A stretch of 64,000 bases of DNA. Source: Neptuniibacter sp. CAU 1671 (lineage in GTDB: Bacteria; Pseudomonadota; Gammaproteobacteria; Pseudomonadales; Balneatricaceae). Position 1 is the first letter of the stretch. Every line of letters begins with the position of its first letter. The notes beneath the pieces were generated by a model. That model saw only the letters and a program-made list of their open reading frames with translations. It was not told where the DNA came from and ran no database searches. The position numbers and the translations under genes are program-made. This document shows, piece by piece, positions 24,779 through 33,337 of the stretch. The DNA lies in assembly GCF_029222905.1 (NCBI RefSeq), contig NZ_JARHUE010000001.1, forward strand, positions 767,805 to 831,804, given 5' to 3'.

Positions 24779-25495
24779 TTACACCAACCCCGCCATCCCG
24801 GCATAAGGGTCCCATGTTGCGTCGCGGTGGGGTTCATATTCGGTCCAGAGTTCGATCCAGGTACCTACATCTTCACCATAGAGGCGTGAGATCACCGCAT
24901 GGGTCATATCGATTCCGGCAGCGATGCCGGAGGCGGTGATGATATTGCCCTGCTCTACCCAGCGGGCTTTTTTAACCCACTTCACTTCGGGACCCGGCGC
25001 GGTGGCCTCATTCCATAACAGTTTGTTGGTGGTGGCTTCCAGACCGTTCAGAATACCCGCCGCAGCCAGCAGTGAAGCACCGTTACAGACCGACATCAGA
25101 ATTTCGACCTGTTGCGCCTGATGTCGCAGCCATTCCAGCGTTGGCTGATGTTCTACCAGCGGTACCGCGCCCCAGCCACCCGGCACAATCAGATAGTCCA
25201 GTGCCGGACAATCGTCATAATCAAATTCAGCCACGGTTTTAATACCACCATGCGAGGGGGTTTCACCCTTGTCCGCGGCCACAGTGACCAGCGACACACC
25301 CACCATGTCACTGGGGTGTTTCCAGAGCTGTGACGGCACCAGATTGATGTTGGACCAGAGGTCCATGGGGCCGTAGACATCCAGCAGTTCAAAGCCGGGA
25401 AAGATCAATACGCCCACGGTTTTCTGTATGGCAGGCTCCACCTGTTCACGGTCCAGCATATCCGGCCTCAGGCCAGCGATTTCCGATAATTCCAT
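24779..25495 (-). CDS. DJ-1/PfpI family protein (isonitrile hydratase-like)
   Basis: 238 residues from the ATG at 25495, which follows AAAGGAGCAACACA; a longer frame to 25567 lacks a ribosome site. The DJ-1/PfpI fold is clear: VGVLIFPGFELLDVYGPMDLW, nucleophile Cys in MSVCNGASLLAAAG, and GIAAGIDMTHAVISRLYG. The layout with ASGIAAGIDM is like isonitrile hydratase (InhA) and its relatives rather than protease PfpI. Substrate unknown. It is 87 bases downstream of a GlxA-type regulator with the same fold, which may control it. Confidence 0.83.
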   Translation of the reverse strand: MELSEIAGLRPDMLDREQVEPAIQKTVGVLIFPGFELLDVYGPMDLWSNINLVPSQLWKHPSDMVGVSLVTVAADKGETPSHGGIKTVAEFDYDDCPALDYLIVPGGWGAVPLVEHQPTLEWLRHQAQQVEILMSVCNGASLLAAAGILNGLEATTNKLLWNEATAPGPEVKWVKKARWVEQGNIITASGIAAGIDMTHAVISRLYGEDVGTWIELWTEYEPHRDATWDPYAGMAGLV

Positions 25496-25582
25496 TGTGT
25501 TGCTCCTTTGTGTTTTATTGTTAACAGCACAGAACCCAGATGATTCTGCAGAGGAAAAATCGGTCAATATCCAGCCCCGGAC

Positions 25583-26554
25583 TCAAAAGCGGACGCGGTA
25601 TTCGTTGGGGGTTACACACAACTCCCGCTGGAACGCCCGGCGCATCTGTTCTTCACTTTTAAAACCACATTTATCGGCAATGGATTTCAGTACGGTGGTT
25701 TTGTTTTCCAGCAGCATGCGGGCCTGACACAAACGCAGGCGCTCAACAAATTTGGCCGGAGTTTCGCCAACATCAGATTTGAATTTGCGATTGAAATGGC
25801 GCGGGCTCATATTGGCGCGTTCTGCCAGTATTTCGATGGACAGGTCCGCTGACAGGTTATCCAGAATCCAGTCAATCAGGGCGCTGAAATGGCTGCTGGA
25901 CTGCGACAGGATAAATTCACTGAACTGTTTCTGACCGCCCGGTCGTTTGTAAAACACCACCAGTTTCCGGGCGACGCTCATGGCAATCTTTTTGCCCGCA
26001 TCCTCTTCCACCAGCGCCAGCGACAGGTCCATACCCGCCGTTACGCCCGCCGAGGTATAGGTGTTGCCCTGTTTGATAAAGATGGCGTCAGATTCGATGT
26101 TGAGTTGCGGAAACTGTTGCTGCATATCCGCACAATAGGCCCAGTGGGTCGTGATATTTTTACCGTTGAGCAAACCCAGCCGGGCGAGGAGAAAAGCACC
26201 GGTACAGATCGACACCAGCCGCCGCACACATCGGGACTGCTGTGCAATCCACGCCAGCAGTGCGGCATCATCCAGTGCCAGTTGAATGTTTTCTGCCCCC
26301 GGCACAATCAGCGTGTCCAGATCGGCTGGGCAATCGGTGAAGTCGTAATCAGGCATCAGTTGCATGCCCGATGACATGGTGACCGGCGTGCGTGTTTTTG
26401 CAATCAGAAACACCCGGTACTGTTCGGATAATCCGTATTGCTGCTGTAACACGCGGGCCGATGAAAACACCTCATGGGGCCCGGTGATATCAAGCACCTG
26501 CGCCTCATGGAAGATCACGACCCCAATGTTTAATGTTGTTGTTTGTTCAGTCAT
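25583..26554 (-). CDS. GlxA-type transcriptional regulator (DJ-1-like domain + AraC HTH)
   Basis: 323 residues. N-terminal DJ-1/PfpI-like domain (about 8-195; IGVVIFHEAQVLDITGPHEVF, CTGAFLLARLGLLNG, GVTAGMDLSLALVEE) is followed by an AraC-type double HTH (about 215-320; LAERANMSPRHFNRKF and IADKCGFKSEEQMRRAF). Family members are activators that sense small molecules through the DJ-1-like domain. It lies upstream of, and on the same strand as, the DJ-1-like enzyme gene, so that gene is the obvious candidate target. Confidence 0.92.
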   Translation of the reverse strand: MTEQTTTLNIGVVIFHEAQVLDITGPHEVFSSARVLQQQYGLSEQYRVFLIAKTRTPVTMSSGMQLMPDYDFTDCPADLDTLIVPGAENIQLALDDAALLAWIAQQSRCVRRLVSICTGAFLLARLGLLNGKNITTHWAYCADMQQQFPQLNIESDAIFIKQGNTYTSAGVTAGMDLSLALVEEDAGKKIAMSVARKLVVFYKRPGGQKQFSEFILSQSSSHFSALIDWILDNLSADLSIEILAERANMSPRHFNRKFKSDVGETPAKFVERLRLCQARMLLENKTTVLKSIADKCGFKSEEQMRRAFQRELCVTPNEYRVRF

Positions 26555-26668
26555 GGATATTCACCTTGATTTGAGGTTATCAATCCCGTTTTGTGTCCAC
26601 AAAGACAGAATTGCAGCAAATAAGGACAAATGTAACCCTGACTGAACTAAGTTGGCCTCCCTGTTGGT

Positions 26669-27520
26669 TTAGCCGGTTAGCCGGCCATCCCGGTAATCCT
26701 GAATCGCCTGCTCCAGCTCATCCATGGTGTTCATGACAAAGGGGCCGTATTGCGCCACTTCTTCACCGATGGGTCGAGCGGCCAGCAACAGAGCACGGCC
26801 ACCCTCTGCACCGCTGCTCAGCACCACGCTGTCGCCCTGCCCCAACACGGCGGCCTGATTAGCCTCCAGTTTTTTACCAGAGACTGTTAACAACCCCTCA
26901 AACGGGTAGAGCACAGCCTGGTGTCCGTCAGGTACAGGCAGTTGCAGGGTTTGCATTGGCTCAAGCTGAATATCCAGCATCAGCGGGTCGGCGCTAACGC
27001 CGGAGACCGGGCCGATATAGTGCTGGCCTTGTAGCTCAATATCACCGGCAATCAGTTTCAATGCGGCTTGCCCCGGCAGATCGATCTGCACCAGATCTTC
27101 CGGCTCGATATTCTGATAGGCCGCCGGTTTCATTTTTTCCGCCGCAGGCAGATTGACCCAGAGCTGGAAACCACGCATCAGCCCCTGCTCCTGCTGCGGA
27201 CGCTCTTCATGGATTACACCCCGGCCAGCCGTCATCCACTGCACACCACCCGCGCGCAGCAGACCTTCATTGCCCATATGGTCTTTATGCAGCATCCGGC
27301 CATCCAGCATATAGGTTACGGTTTCAAAACCTCGATGCGGATGGGGCGGAAAACCAGCAATGTAGTCATCCGGATTATCTGATGAGAACGCATCCAGCAT
27401 CAGAAACGGGTCGGCGCGGGTGGCCGGGTTTTGGCCCAGACTGCGCATCAGCCTGACTCCTGCCCCGTCACTGGTGGCGCGTCCCGGAATGATCCGGGTG
27501 ATTTCGCGTAACTGTGTCAT
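26669..27520 (-). CDS. Pirin family protein
   Basis: 283 residues, a double cupin. The N-terminal metal site is intact: HPHRGFETVTYML, with the HKDHMGNEGLLRAGGVQWMTAGRG segment (described as residues 78-101) and HEE completing the ligands. C-terminal PVPDGHQAVLYPFEGLL belongs to the second cupin. Pirins bind iron and some act as quercetinases or redox-sensing cofactors. The gene is 33 bases downstream of the azoreductase on the same strand, so both probably respond to the LysR regulator that is divergent from them. Confidence 0.92.
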   Translation of the reverse strand: MTQLREITRIIPGRATSDGAGVRLMRSLGQNPATRADPFLMLDAFSSDNPDDYIAGFPPHPHRGFETVTYMLDGRMLHKDHMGNEGLLRAGGVQWMTAGRGVIHEERPQQEQGLMRGFQLWVNLPAAEKMKPAAYQNIEPEDLVQIDLPGQAALKLIAGDIELQGQHYIGPVSGVSADPLMLDIQLEPMQTLQLPVPDGHQAVLYPFEGLLTVSGKKLEANQAAVLGQGDSVVLSSGAEGGRALLLAARPIGEEVAQYGPFVMNTMDELEQAIQDYRDGRLTG

Positions 27521-27553
27521 GTTTTACCTCCGGCTCTGTTGTCTGTTTGCCTT

Positions 27554-28147
27554 TTAAACCAGAGCGGCAATCTGGCGCTGGGCAGCGGCTTTGGCCGTTT
27601 CTGCCTGGCCCATGTTCAGCCCTTCAGCAAACACGGTTTCGGTCTGAGTCAGACCGATAAAGGCCAGGAACTGTTCCACATAGGGCATCTGATAATCCTG
27701 TCCATTGGCGTGGTAGATACCGCCACGGGTAGCAAACATGACCACCGGGGTATCTGGCAGCAGGCCCACAGGACCGGTTTCGGTGTATTTGAAAGTCACA
27801 CCGGCGCGGGCCAGCAGGTCAAACCAGGCTTTTAGCTGTACTGGAATACCGAAGTTGTACATGGGGATACCAATCAGAATCTGATCCGCCGTACGGACTT
27901 CTTCGATCAGCTGATCAGACAACGCCACAACCACCTGCTGCTCGGCACTGCGTTCATCAGCCGCGGTCATCAGCGCGCCCAGGGTGGCGCTGTCCAGCAC
28001 TGGCAGCGGCTCTGCCGCCAGATCGCGGACGATGATCTGACCCTCTGGAGTGCGCACTTTCCACGCCTCGGTGTAGGCATTCATCAGTGCATTAGACTGG
28101 CTGTTCTCGGCAATAATACTGCTACGAATCTGAAGAAGTGTTGGCAT
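27554..28147 (-). CDS. azoR: FMN-dependent NADH azoreductase (quinone reductase)
   Basis: 197 residues, typical length. Flavodoxin-like fold that reduces quinones and azo compounds with NADH and FMN. Motifs: SSIIAENSQSNALMNAY (FMN phosphate loop), GIPMYNFGIPVQLKAWFDLLARAG and FATRGGIYHANG, which fit AzoR. First gene of a two-gene unit with pirin. The 107-base gap to the divergent LysR gene carries a LysR-type palindrome at 28226-28240, so control by that regulator is likely; quinone or electrophile stress would fit. Confidence 0.93.
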   Translation of the reverse strand: MPTLLQIRSSIIAENSQSNALMNAYTEAWKVRTPEGQIIVRDLAAEPLPVLDSATLGALMTAADERSAEQQVVVALSDQLIEEVRTADQILIGIPMYNFGIPVQLKAWFDLLARAGVTFKYTETGPVGLLPDTPVVMFATRGGIYHANGQDYQMPYVEQFLAFIGLTQTETVFAEGLNMGQAETAKAAAQRQIAALV

Positions 28148-28225
28148 GGTGTAACCTCCTGAGTTGATGAATCCATTTTTTCACCTACTCAAACGATTAA
28201 AAACAGCTAAAATTAGTAAGATATG

Positions 28226-28240
28226 ATCGAATAATTCGAT
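28226..28240. promoter_or_regulatory. Palindromic LysR-type operator
   Basis: ATCGAATAATTCGAT is a perfect 7-1-7 inverted repeat and contains the T-N11-A pattern of LysR boxes. It lies 15 bases before the LysR start and 79 bases before the azoR start, in the position expected for autorepression and divergent activation. Confidence 0.65.
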
Positions 28241-28254
28241 AATGGAGCACTTCA

Positions 28255-29151
28255 TTGACTCAGGTAACACTGGAACAGTGGCAATGTCTGTTGGCGGTTG
28301 TGGATGAAGGCGGTTATGCGGCCGCTGCAGAAGCCCTGCAGAAAAGCCAGTCCACCGTCAGTTACGCAGTACAGCAGATTGAAAGCCGGCTGAATGTGCG
28401 GGTGTTCCGGCTGGAAGGCCGACGTTCTGTGCTGACCCCGGCGGGACAGACCCTGTATCGCCGCGCCCGCTTACTGGTTGATGAAGCCACGCAGGTGGAG
28501 TCGCTCGCGGCCCAGCTTGCACAGGGCTGGGAACCGGCCCTGACGGTGGCGATGGATACCCTGTTCCCTATTTGGGTGATGCTGAAAGCGCTGTCCCGCT
28601 TCAGCGAACGCCAACCCTTGACCCGCATAACTCTGCAGGAGACCGTGCTCAGCGGCACCGATGAAGCCCTGCTGGAGCAACGGGCCGATCTGGTGATTGG
28701 TGGGCGCACACCACCCGGTTTTTTTGGTGAGCTGCTGTTTGATGTGGAGTTTATCGCTGTAGCCAGCCCCCAACATCCGTTACACCTGCTGGATCGTCCA
28801 CTGCAGTATCAGGATCTGCGTCTGCACCGTCAGATTGTGGTGCGTGACTCGGGTCGGCGGAATCTGGATGCGGGCTGGTTAGGAGCAGAGCAGCGCCTGA
28901 CCGTCAGCCATATTCAAACCTCGATCCAGAGTGTAGAAAAAGGCCTGGGTTATGCCTGGCTGCCGGAACTCCAGATCCGGCAGGCCCTCAAAGAGGGTTT
29001 ACTCAAACCGCTGCCGCTTGAATCAGGCGGGCGGCGTAAAGTCCCGCTCTATCTTATCTACAGCGCGGGTGACAGTGCCGGTCCTGCTGCACGCTGTCTG
29101 GGCAGTATGCTGACCGAAACTTTGCAGGCAAGTGTCTTATCTCAGGAGTAG
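28255..29151 (+). CDS. LysR family transcriptional regulator
   Basis: 298 residues. TTG start preceded by GGAG. N-terminal winged HTH (LEQWQCLLAVVDEGGYAAAAEALQKSQSTVSYAVQQIESRL, residues 5-45) is followed by a periplasmic-binding-protein-like effector domain with VIGGRTPPGFFGELLF and VEKGLGYAWLPELQI. It is divergent from azoR-pirin and preceded by a perfect LysR box, so it very probably controls that pair and itself. The inducer is not evident. The mechanosensitive channel gene begins seven bases after its stop and may be read through. Confidence 0.92.
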   Translation: MTQVTLEQWQCLLAVVDEGGYAAAAEALQKSQSTVSYAVQQIESRLNVRVFRLEGRRSVLTPAGQTLYRRARLLVDEATQVESLAAQLAQGWEPALTVAMDTLFPIWVMLKALSRFSERQPLTRITLQETVLSGTDEALLEQRADLVIGGRTPPGFFGELLFDVEFIAVASPQHPLHLLDRPLQYQDLRLHRQIVVRDSGRRNLDAGWLGAEQRLTVSHIQTSIQSVEKGLGYAWLPELQIRQALKEGLLKPLPLESGGRRKVPLYLIYSAGDSAGPAARCLGSMLTETLQASVLSQE

Positions 29152-29157
29152 ACTGAA

Positions 29158-32100
29158 TTGATCAGGATTTCAGGACACCGTTCTTATATGCGTTTCATCA
29201 TTACTTTTGTCACTCTGATACTGCTGAGCGTCAGTTTTAATCTTTATGCCGACGTGAATGCCCAGCTTAAGCAATACCAGCAAAGACTTGAGCAACTGCC
29301 GGCTGACGACGGCAGTAACGACACCCGAGTTCAGCGCGAGCGACTGCAAAAACTGATTACCCTGCTGCAGGAAACCCAGAGCGCCGACGCCAGAATTGCC
29401 GAGCTTAAACAGCAACTGAATGCCCTGCCTGAAGAGAAACGTGTACTGCAGCAGCAACTCAACAGCCCGCTGCCTGACAGCAAACCCGAACTGCCCAAAA
29501 ACCTGCCGCTGGATAAACTGGAATCTCAGCTAACGCTGGCGCAAGCACAGCAACTGGAGTTACAGCAGAGTCAGGACAACCTGCTGAATCAGATCAATCA
29601 GAATGAACAGCGCCTGATCACCCTGCGCGAACAACTGGCCCAGCTGAAACAGAAAAACCCCAGTGTCACCCAGCAAGCCGATCCTGAGCTGTATTCCATC
29701 GAGTTTGCCCACCGTAATACCCAGATTCAGGCACTTGAGCTGGAACTTCTGATCCTGCCGGGTCAGAACGAGTTGAATCAGTTGCAACGGGAGCAAACAA
29801 AACGCCGCCTGACACAACAGCAGGCGTGGGTTAAGGCGCTGCAAGATCAGGTCCAGCAAAAGCGCCGAAATGAAACCGAAGCCGCACTGGAACAACTCGA
29901 TGACGCTGAGCTGGATCAGCTCAGTCCGGCGGTAGAGGCACAGCAGTCACGCAACCTGAAACTGAGCGAACAGTTGCGCAGCACGCTGGCCAAAACAGAA
30001 CAGGCCATCAGTAAACGGCGCCAACTGGAAGCCGAGCTGGCCATCATCACCCAGAGTTATCAGGCGATACAGCAGGAACTAGCCTTGAGCAGCTCGCCAC
30101 TGGGCAGTGAACTGCGCCGTTATACCCGACGCCTGAGTAACAGCGCCCCGGACCGGGATACCCGGCAGCAACTGGACAAACTCCGGCTGACCAATCTGGA
30201 GGTATCCAGAAGCCTCTATTCACTGAATAACCAAACGCCACCGGCTACCGAACGCAGCGCAGCAGAACAGCAGCAAATGGACAAACTGCTGCGTAATGAA
30301 AACATCCTGCTGACACGCCTGAAAGAAGCCACCAGCCAGGCAATCAATGAGCTATCTCAACTGCTGGAAGTGCAGGACCAGATCACCACTCAGGTACAGC
30401 GTGGTCAGGCGCTGATCTACCAACACCTGCTGTGGATTCCCAGCGTCCCCGCGATCAACACAGCCTGGCCGGACGAAATCAGTGGCAGCTTTGCCATTCT
30501 GGCTCAGTCGCTCAGGCCGGATAGTCAGCAGCCATTCTGGAGCCCGCAACCCAACTGGGGGCGGCAACTGGCCGTCTGGCTGCTGATCAGCGGGCTGGGG
30601 CTGCTTGCCCTGCGCCGTCTGACACATTCAGCCAAACGCTGGCGGACACAACTGGGCAATGTGATCAGTGATCGGTTCAGCCGCACCTTTGCCATGCTGA
30701 CCCTGCCCCTGATCATCAGCCTGCCCATTCCGCTGGGCATTGCGCTGGTCAGTCTTGAACTGGTCAATCTGGCGGCCTGGTGGGATCAGGGCCTGGTCCG
30801 TCTGCTCTGCCTGATCTTTACCTTCGGCCTGTTCTGTTATCAGACCCTGCTGCTGTGGCTGAGCGTGCCCAACGGACTGATGGCAGCGCACTTTGCCACA
30901 CCAGAGCACCTCTGCCGCGGGTTGAGTAACCGGATTCATTATCTGTTCTGGCTAGGCATGCCGCTGGTATTGCTGATTGTGGCAGCGGATCGTTCGCTGG
31001 AACCCTCCCTGCAATCCGGTCTGGGACGCTTGGCGTTTATTCTGCTGACGGTGCTGATCACCCTGTTCTGGTCCTCTTTGCGGCGTTTGGCTCCGCAGAT
31101 TAACCAGCTCACCCGTAGTCACCGCTGGTGGCAGCAGTCTCAGGTCTGGCTGCCCGGACTGGTCGGCGTGCATCTGCTGATGATTGCGGCGGCGTTACTG
31201 GGCTACGTGTACAGCGCGGCCATGCTGATGTTGCTGCTGCTGGTACTGGTGGGCATTTTCACCGCAACCCTGCTGTTTTTCCGTATGGGCAACCGCTGGC
31301 TGCTCATCTCTGAGCGTCAGTTGGCCTTTAAACGCGCCCGTGACCGCCGTACAGAAATTCTGGAAGCACGGGAGAAAAATGAAGAGCTACCGCAACTGGA
31401 AGAGAACTATCTGGATCTGCAGACCATCTCCGATCAGGCGCGGATTCTGCTGAAAACCGGCACCGTGATCCTGTTTTTCCTGCTGATCTGGCTCACCATC
31501 CGTAACGCCCTGCCCAATCTTGATCTGCTGGATCAGGTGGTGCTGTGGAGCAGTACCGTCACCGGCCCAGATGGTGCCCAGATCATCAGTCAGAGCATTA
31601 CGCTTAAGAATCTGGCCTATGGCGCCATCGTGATTATCCTCAGTGCCCTGGCGGCCTATAACCTGCCCGGCCTGCTGGAGTTACTGATTCTCAAGCACAT
31701 GACGCTGAACCCCGGCACCGGCTACGCCATCACCACCATCACCAAATATGTGCTGATTGTCACCGGTGTGATTGCTGCAGCCTCTTCGATGGGACTGGAG
31801 TGGTCAAAACTGCAGTGGCTGATTGCTGCGCTGGGTGTTGGGCTGGGGTTTGGTTTGCAGGAGATCGTTGCCAACTTTATCTCGGGCATTATCATCCTGT
31901 TTGAAAAGCCGATCCGGCTGGGCGACACCATCACCATCGGTAATTACACCGGCACGGTGACTAAAATCCAGATCCGCGCCACCACCATCTCTGACTGGGA
32001 CCGGCGCGAGGTCATCATCCCCAATAAAACCTTTGTCACCGATCAACTGATCAACTGGTCACTCACCGATCCCGTCACCCGGGTGGTATTGAATGTGGGC

Positions 32101-32373
32101 GTTGCCTACGGCACTGATACGCAACTGACTCAGCAACTGTTGCTGGAGGTTGCGCGTAATCATCCCAAGGTGCTCAAAGACCCCGAACCTAACGCCTTTT
32201 TCATGGCCTTTGGCGCCAGCACACTGGATTTTGAACTGCGGGTTTTTGTCAGTGCCATGTCTGACCGCTTACCGGTGACCCATGAACTGAATCAGGCGAT
32301 TGATGCCAGATTCAAAGAACACGGAATTGAGATTGCCTTCCCGCAGTTGGATGTGCACCTGAAGCGCAATTAA
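29158..32373 (+). CDS. Large mechanosensitive channel, MscK/MscM type
   Basis: 1071 residues. A signal sequence (…ITFVTLILLSVSFNLYA) is followed by a long periplasmic coiled-coil region (about 35-430) rich in Gln and Leu, then about ten membrane segments (470-900), and the MscS pore and C-terminal domain: GVGLGFGLQEIVANFISG (pore helix), ILFEKPIRLGDTITIGNYTG and the VIIPNKTFVTDQLINW beta domain. These large MscS relatives open on membrane tension during osmotic downshift. The TTG at 29158 has AGGAG nine bases upstream; the ATG at 29188 is the alternative and leaves a conventional signal peptide. MscK and MscM (YjeP) cannot be told apart by eye. Confidence 0.9.
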   Translation: MIRISGHRSYMRFIITFVTLILLSVSFNLYADVNAQLKQYQQRLEQLPADDGSNDTRVQRERLQKLITLLQETQSADARIAELKQQLNALPEEKRVLQQQLNSPLPDSKPELPKNLPLDKLESQLTLAQAQQLELQQSQDNLLNQINQNEQRLITLREQLAQLKQKNPSVTQQADPELYSIEFAHRNTQIQALELELLILPGQNELNQLQREQTKRRLTQQQAWVKALQDQVQQKRRNETEAALEQLDDAELDQLSPAVEAQQSRNLKLSEQLRSTLAKTEQAISKRRQLEAELAIITQSYQAIQQELALSSSPLGSELRRYTRRLSNSAPDRDTRQQLDKLRLTNLEVSRSLYSLNNQTPPATERSAAEQQQMDKLLRNENILLTRLKEATSQAINELSQLLEVQDQITTQVQRGQALIYQHLLWIPSVPAINTAWPDEISGSFAILAQSLRPDSQQPFWSPQPNWGRQLAVWLLISGLGLLALRRLTHSAKRWRTQLGNVISDRFSRTFAMLTLPLIISLPIPLGIALVSLELVNLAAWWDQGLVRLLCLIFTFGLFCYQTLLLWLSVPNGLMAAHFATPEHLCRGLSNRIHYLFWLGMPLVLLIVAADRSLEPSLQSGLGRLAFILLTVLITLFWSSLRRLAPQINQLTRSHRWWQQSQVWLPGLVGVHLLMIAAALLGYVYSAAMLMLLLLVLVGIFTATLLFFRMGNRWLLISERQLAFKRARDRRTEILEAREKNEELPQLEENYLDLQTISDQARILLKTGTVILFFLLIWLTIRNALPNLDLLDQVVLWSSTVTGPDGAQIISQSITLKNLAYGAIVIILSALAAYNLPGLLELLILKHMTLNPGTGYAITTITKYVLIVTGVIAAASSMGLEWSKLQWLIAALGVGLGFGLQEIVANFISGIIILFEKPIRLGDTITIGNYTGTVTKIQIRATTISDWDRREVIIPNKTFVTDQLINWSLTDPVTRVVLNVGVAYGTDTQLTQQLLLEVARNHPKVLKDPEPNAFFMAFGASTLDFELRVFVSAMSDRLPVTHELNQAIDARFKEHGIEIAFPQLDVHLKRN

Positions 32374-32388
32374 GACAGAGGGTGCAAT

Positions 32389-33225
32389 TCAGACTTCGAT
32401 ATCAAATCGCAACAAGGCCCGGCGCAGGCTCTCATCCAGCTGCGCCAGATCTTCGGCCTGAATTTCAATACAGGGGAGCTGATGTTGCCGGTATAGTTCG
32501 CGCTTGCGCATCATCTGTTTCAGGGTGGCCGCATCCGCATCCGGCTGCCAATACTCAATAAGAATACCCTCCACAGACAGATAAAAGTCTGCGCTCAGGG
32601 TTTCATCCAGCGGCAGGGGCCAGTCAGTGGCATGCTGCAGTCCGGCCAGGAACAACCAGTCATCAATCTGTTTCAGCGCAGGCAGTCGCAGGCGATGTCC
32701 ATCCAGCCCACCAAAGACACCCTGAGCATCCGCAGCCTGATCACTGTACCGCTGACACAGAGTCAGCAGGGCTGATGAAGTCTGAATGGCCGGCGCCCAG
32801 AGAATAAAAGGCACACCGGTCTGGGTGTTTTCACGCTGGCACCCGCCCATGGCGATTCCCCGTGGGGTCAGTACCCAGCCACGTCTTGCAGGCTGTTGCC
32901 AGCCCAGCAGCTGCAACAGCTGCCGTAATTGCCGGACCGGTAGCTCAAGTGCTTTTGCCAGTTGTAAGGAGGTCAGCAATTCAGCATCGGCGCTGACCAG
33001 CGCCGGATGTTTACAGACACTGACCGGCCAGGTGATATAGCGGCCAAACTTATCGCTGTCCCGATACTGGCCACCTTCAAATTCGCCTTTGGCGGTCAGC
33101 AACCAGCTCTCATCCTGGCGTTTGATCCAGCCCAGGGCTTCCAGCTCAGCAAACATCTGTCGCGTGGGTTTATCCAGCTCACGGGCCAGTGCAGAGGTTG
33201 AAATTGGTTTATCCTGTTCCGCCAT
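32389..33225 (-). CDS. Two winged-helix-like domains with a C-terminal restriction-nuclease-like domain
   Basis: 278 residues; the ATG at 33225 follows AAGAGG. Residues about 5-55 and 75-125 look like two winged helices (STSALARELDKPTRQMFAELEALGW and LQLAKALELPVRQLRQLLQLLGW) each followed by a wing with LT(A/P)KGE or LTPRG. The C-terminal ~70 residues contain ADFYLSVEGILIEYW and, after a gap, RKRELYRQHQLPCIEIQAED. This fits the D...ExY pattern of small PD-(D/E)XK nucleases (Vsr/DUF559-like), though the usual lysine after the acidic residue is not obvious. Catalysis is uncertain and I know no named family. No partner gene is apparent. Confidence 0.6.
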   Translation of the reverse strand: MAEQDKPISTSALARELDKPTRQMFAELEALGWIKRQDESWLLTAKGEFEGGQYRDSDKFGRYITWPVSVCKHPALVSADAELLTSLQLAKALELPVRQLRQLLQLLGWQQPARRGWVLTPRGIAMGGCQRENTQTGVPFILWAPAIQTSSALLTLCQRYSDQAADAQGVFGGLDGHRLRLPALKQIDDWLFLAGLQHATDWPLPLDETLSADFYLSVEGILIEYWQPDADAATLKQMMRKRELYRQHQLPCIEIQAEDLAQLDESLRRALLRFDIEV

Positions 33226-33337
33226 CACGGCCTCTTAATCTGATTCAATCGGCATCATACCCAGCCCGGTTGCACCGGTGCAATCTGTTCATTGTGCTCT
33301 GCCGTATACAGAGTAGCTGCCTGCAAAAGAGACTCCC

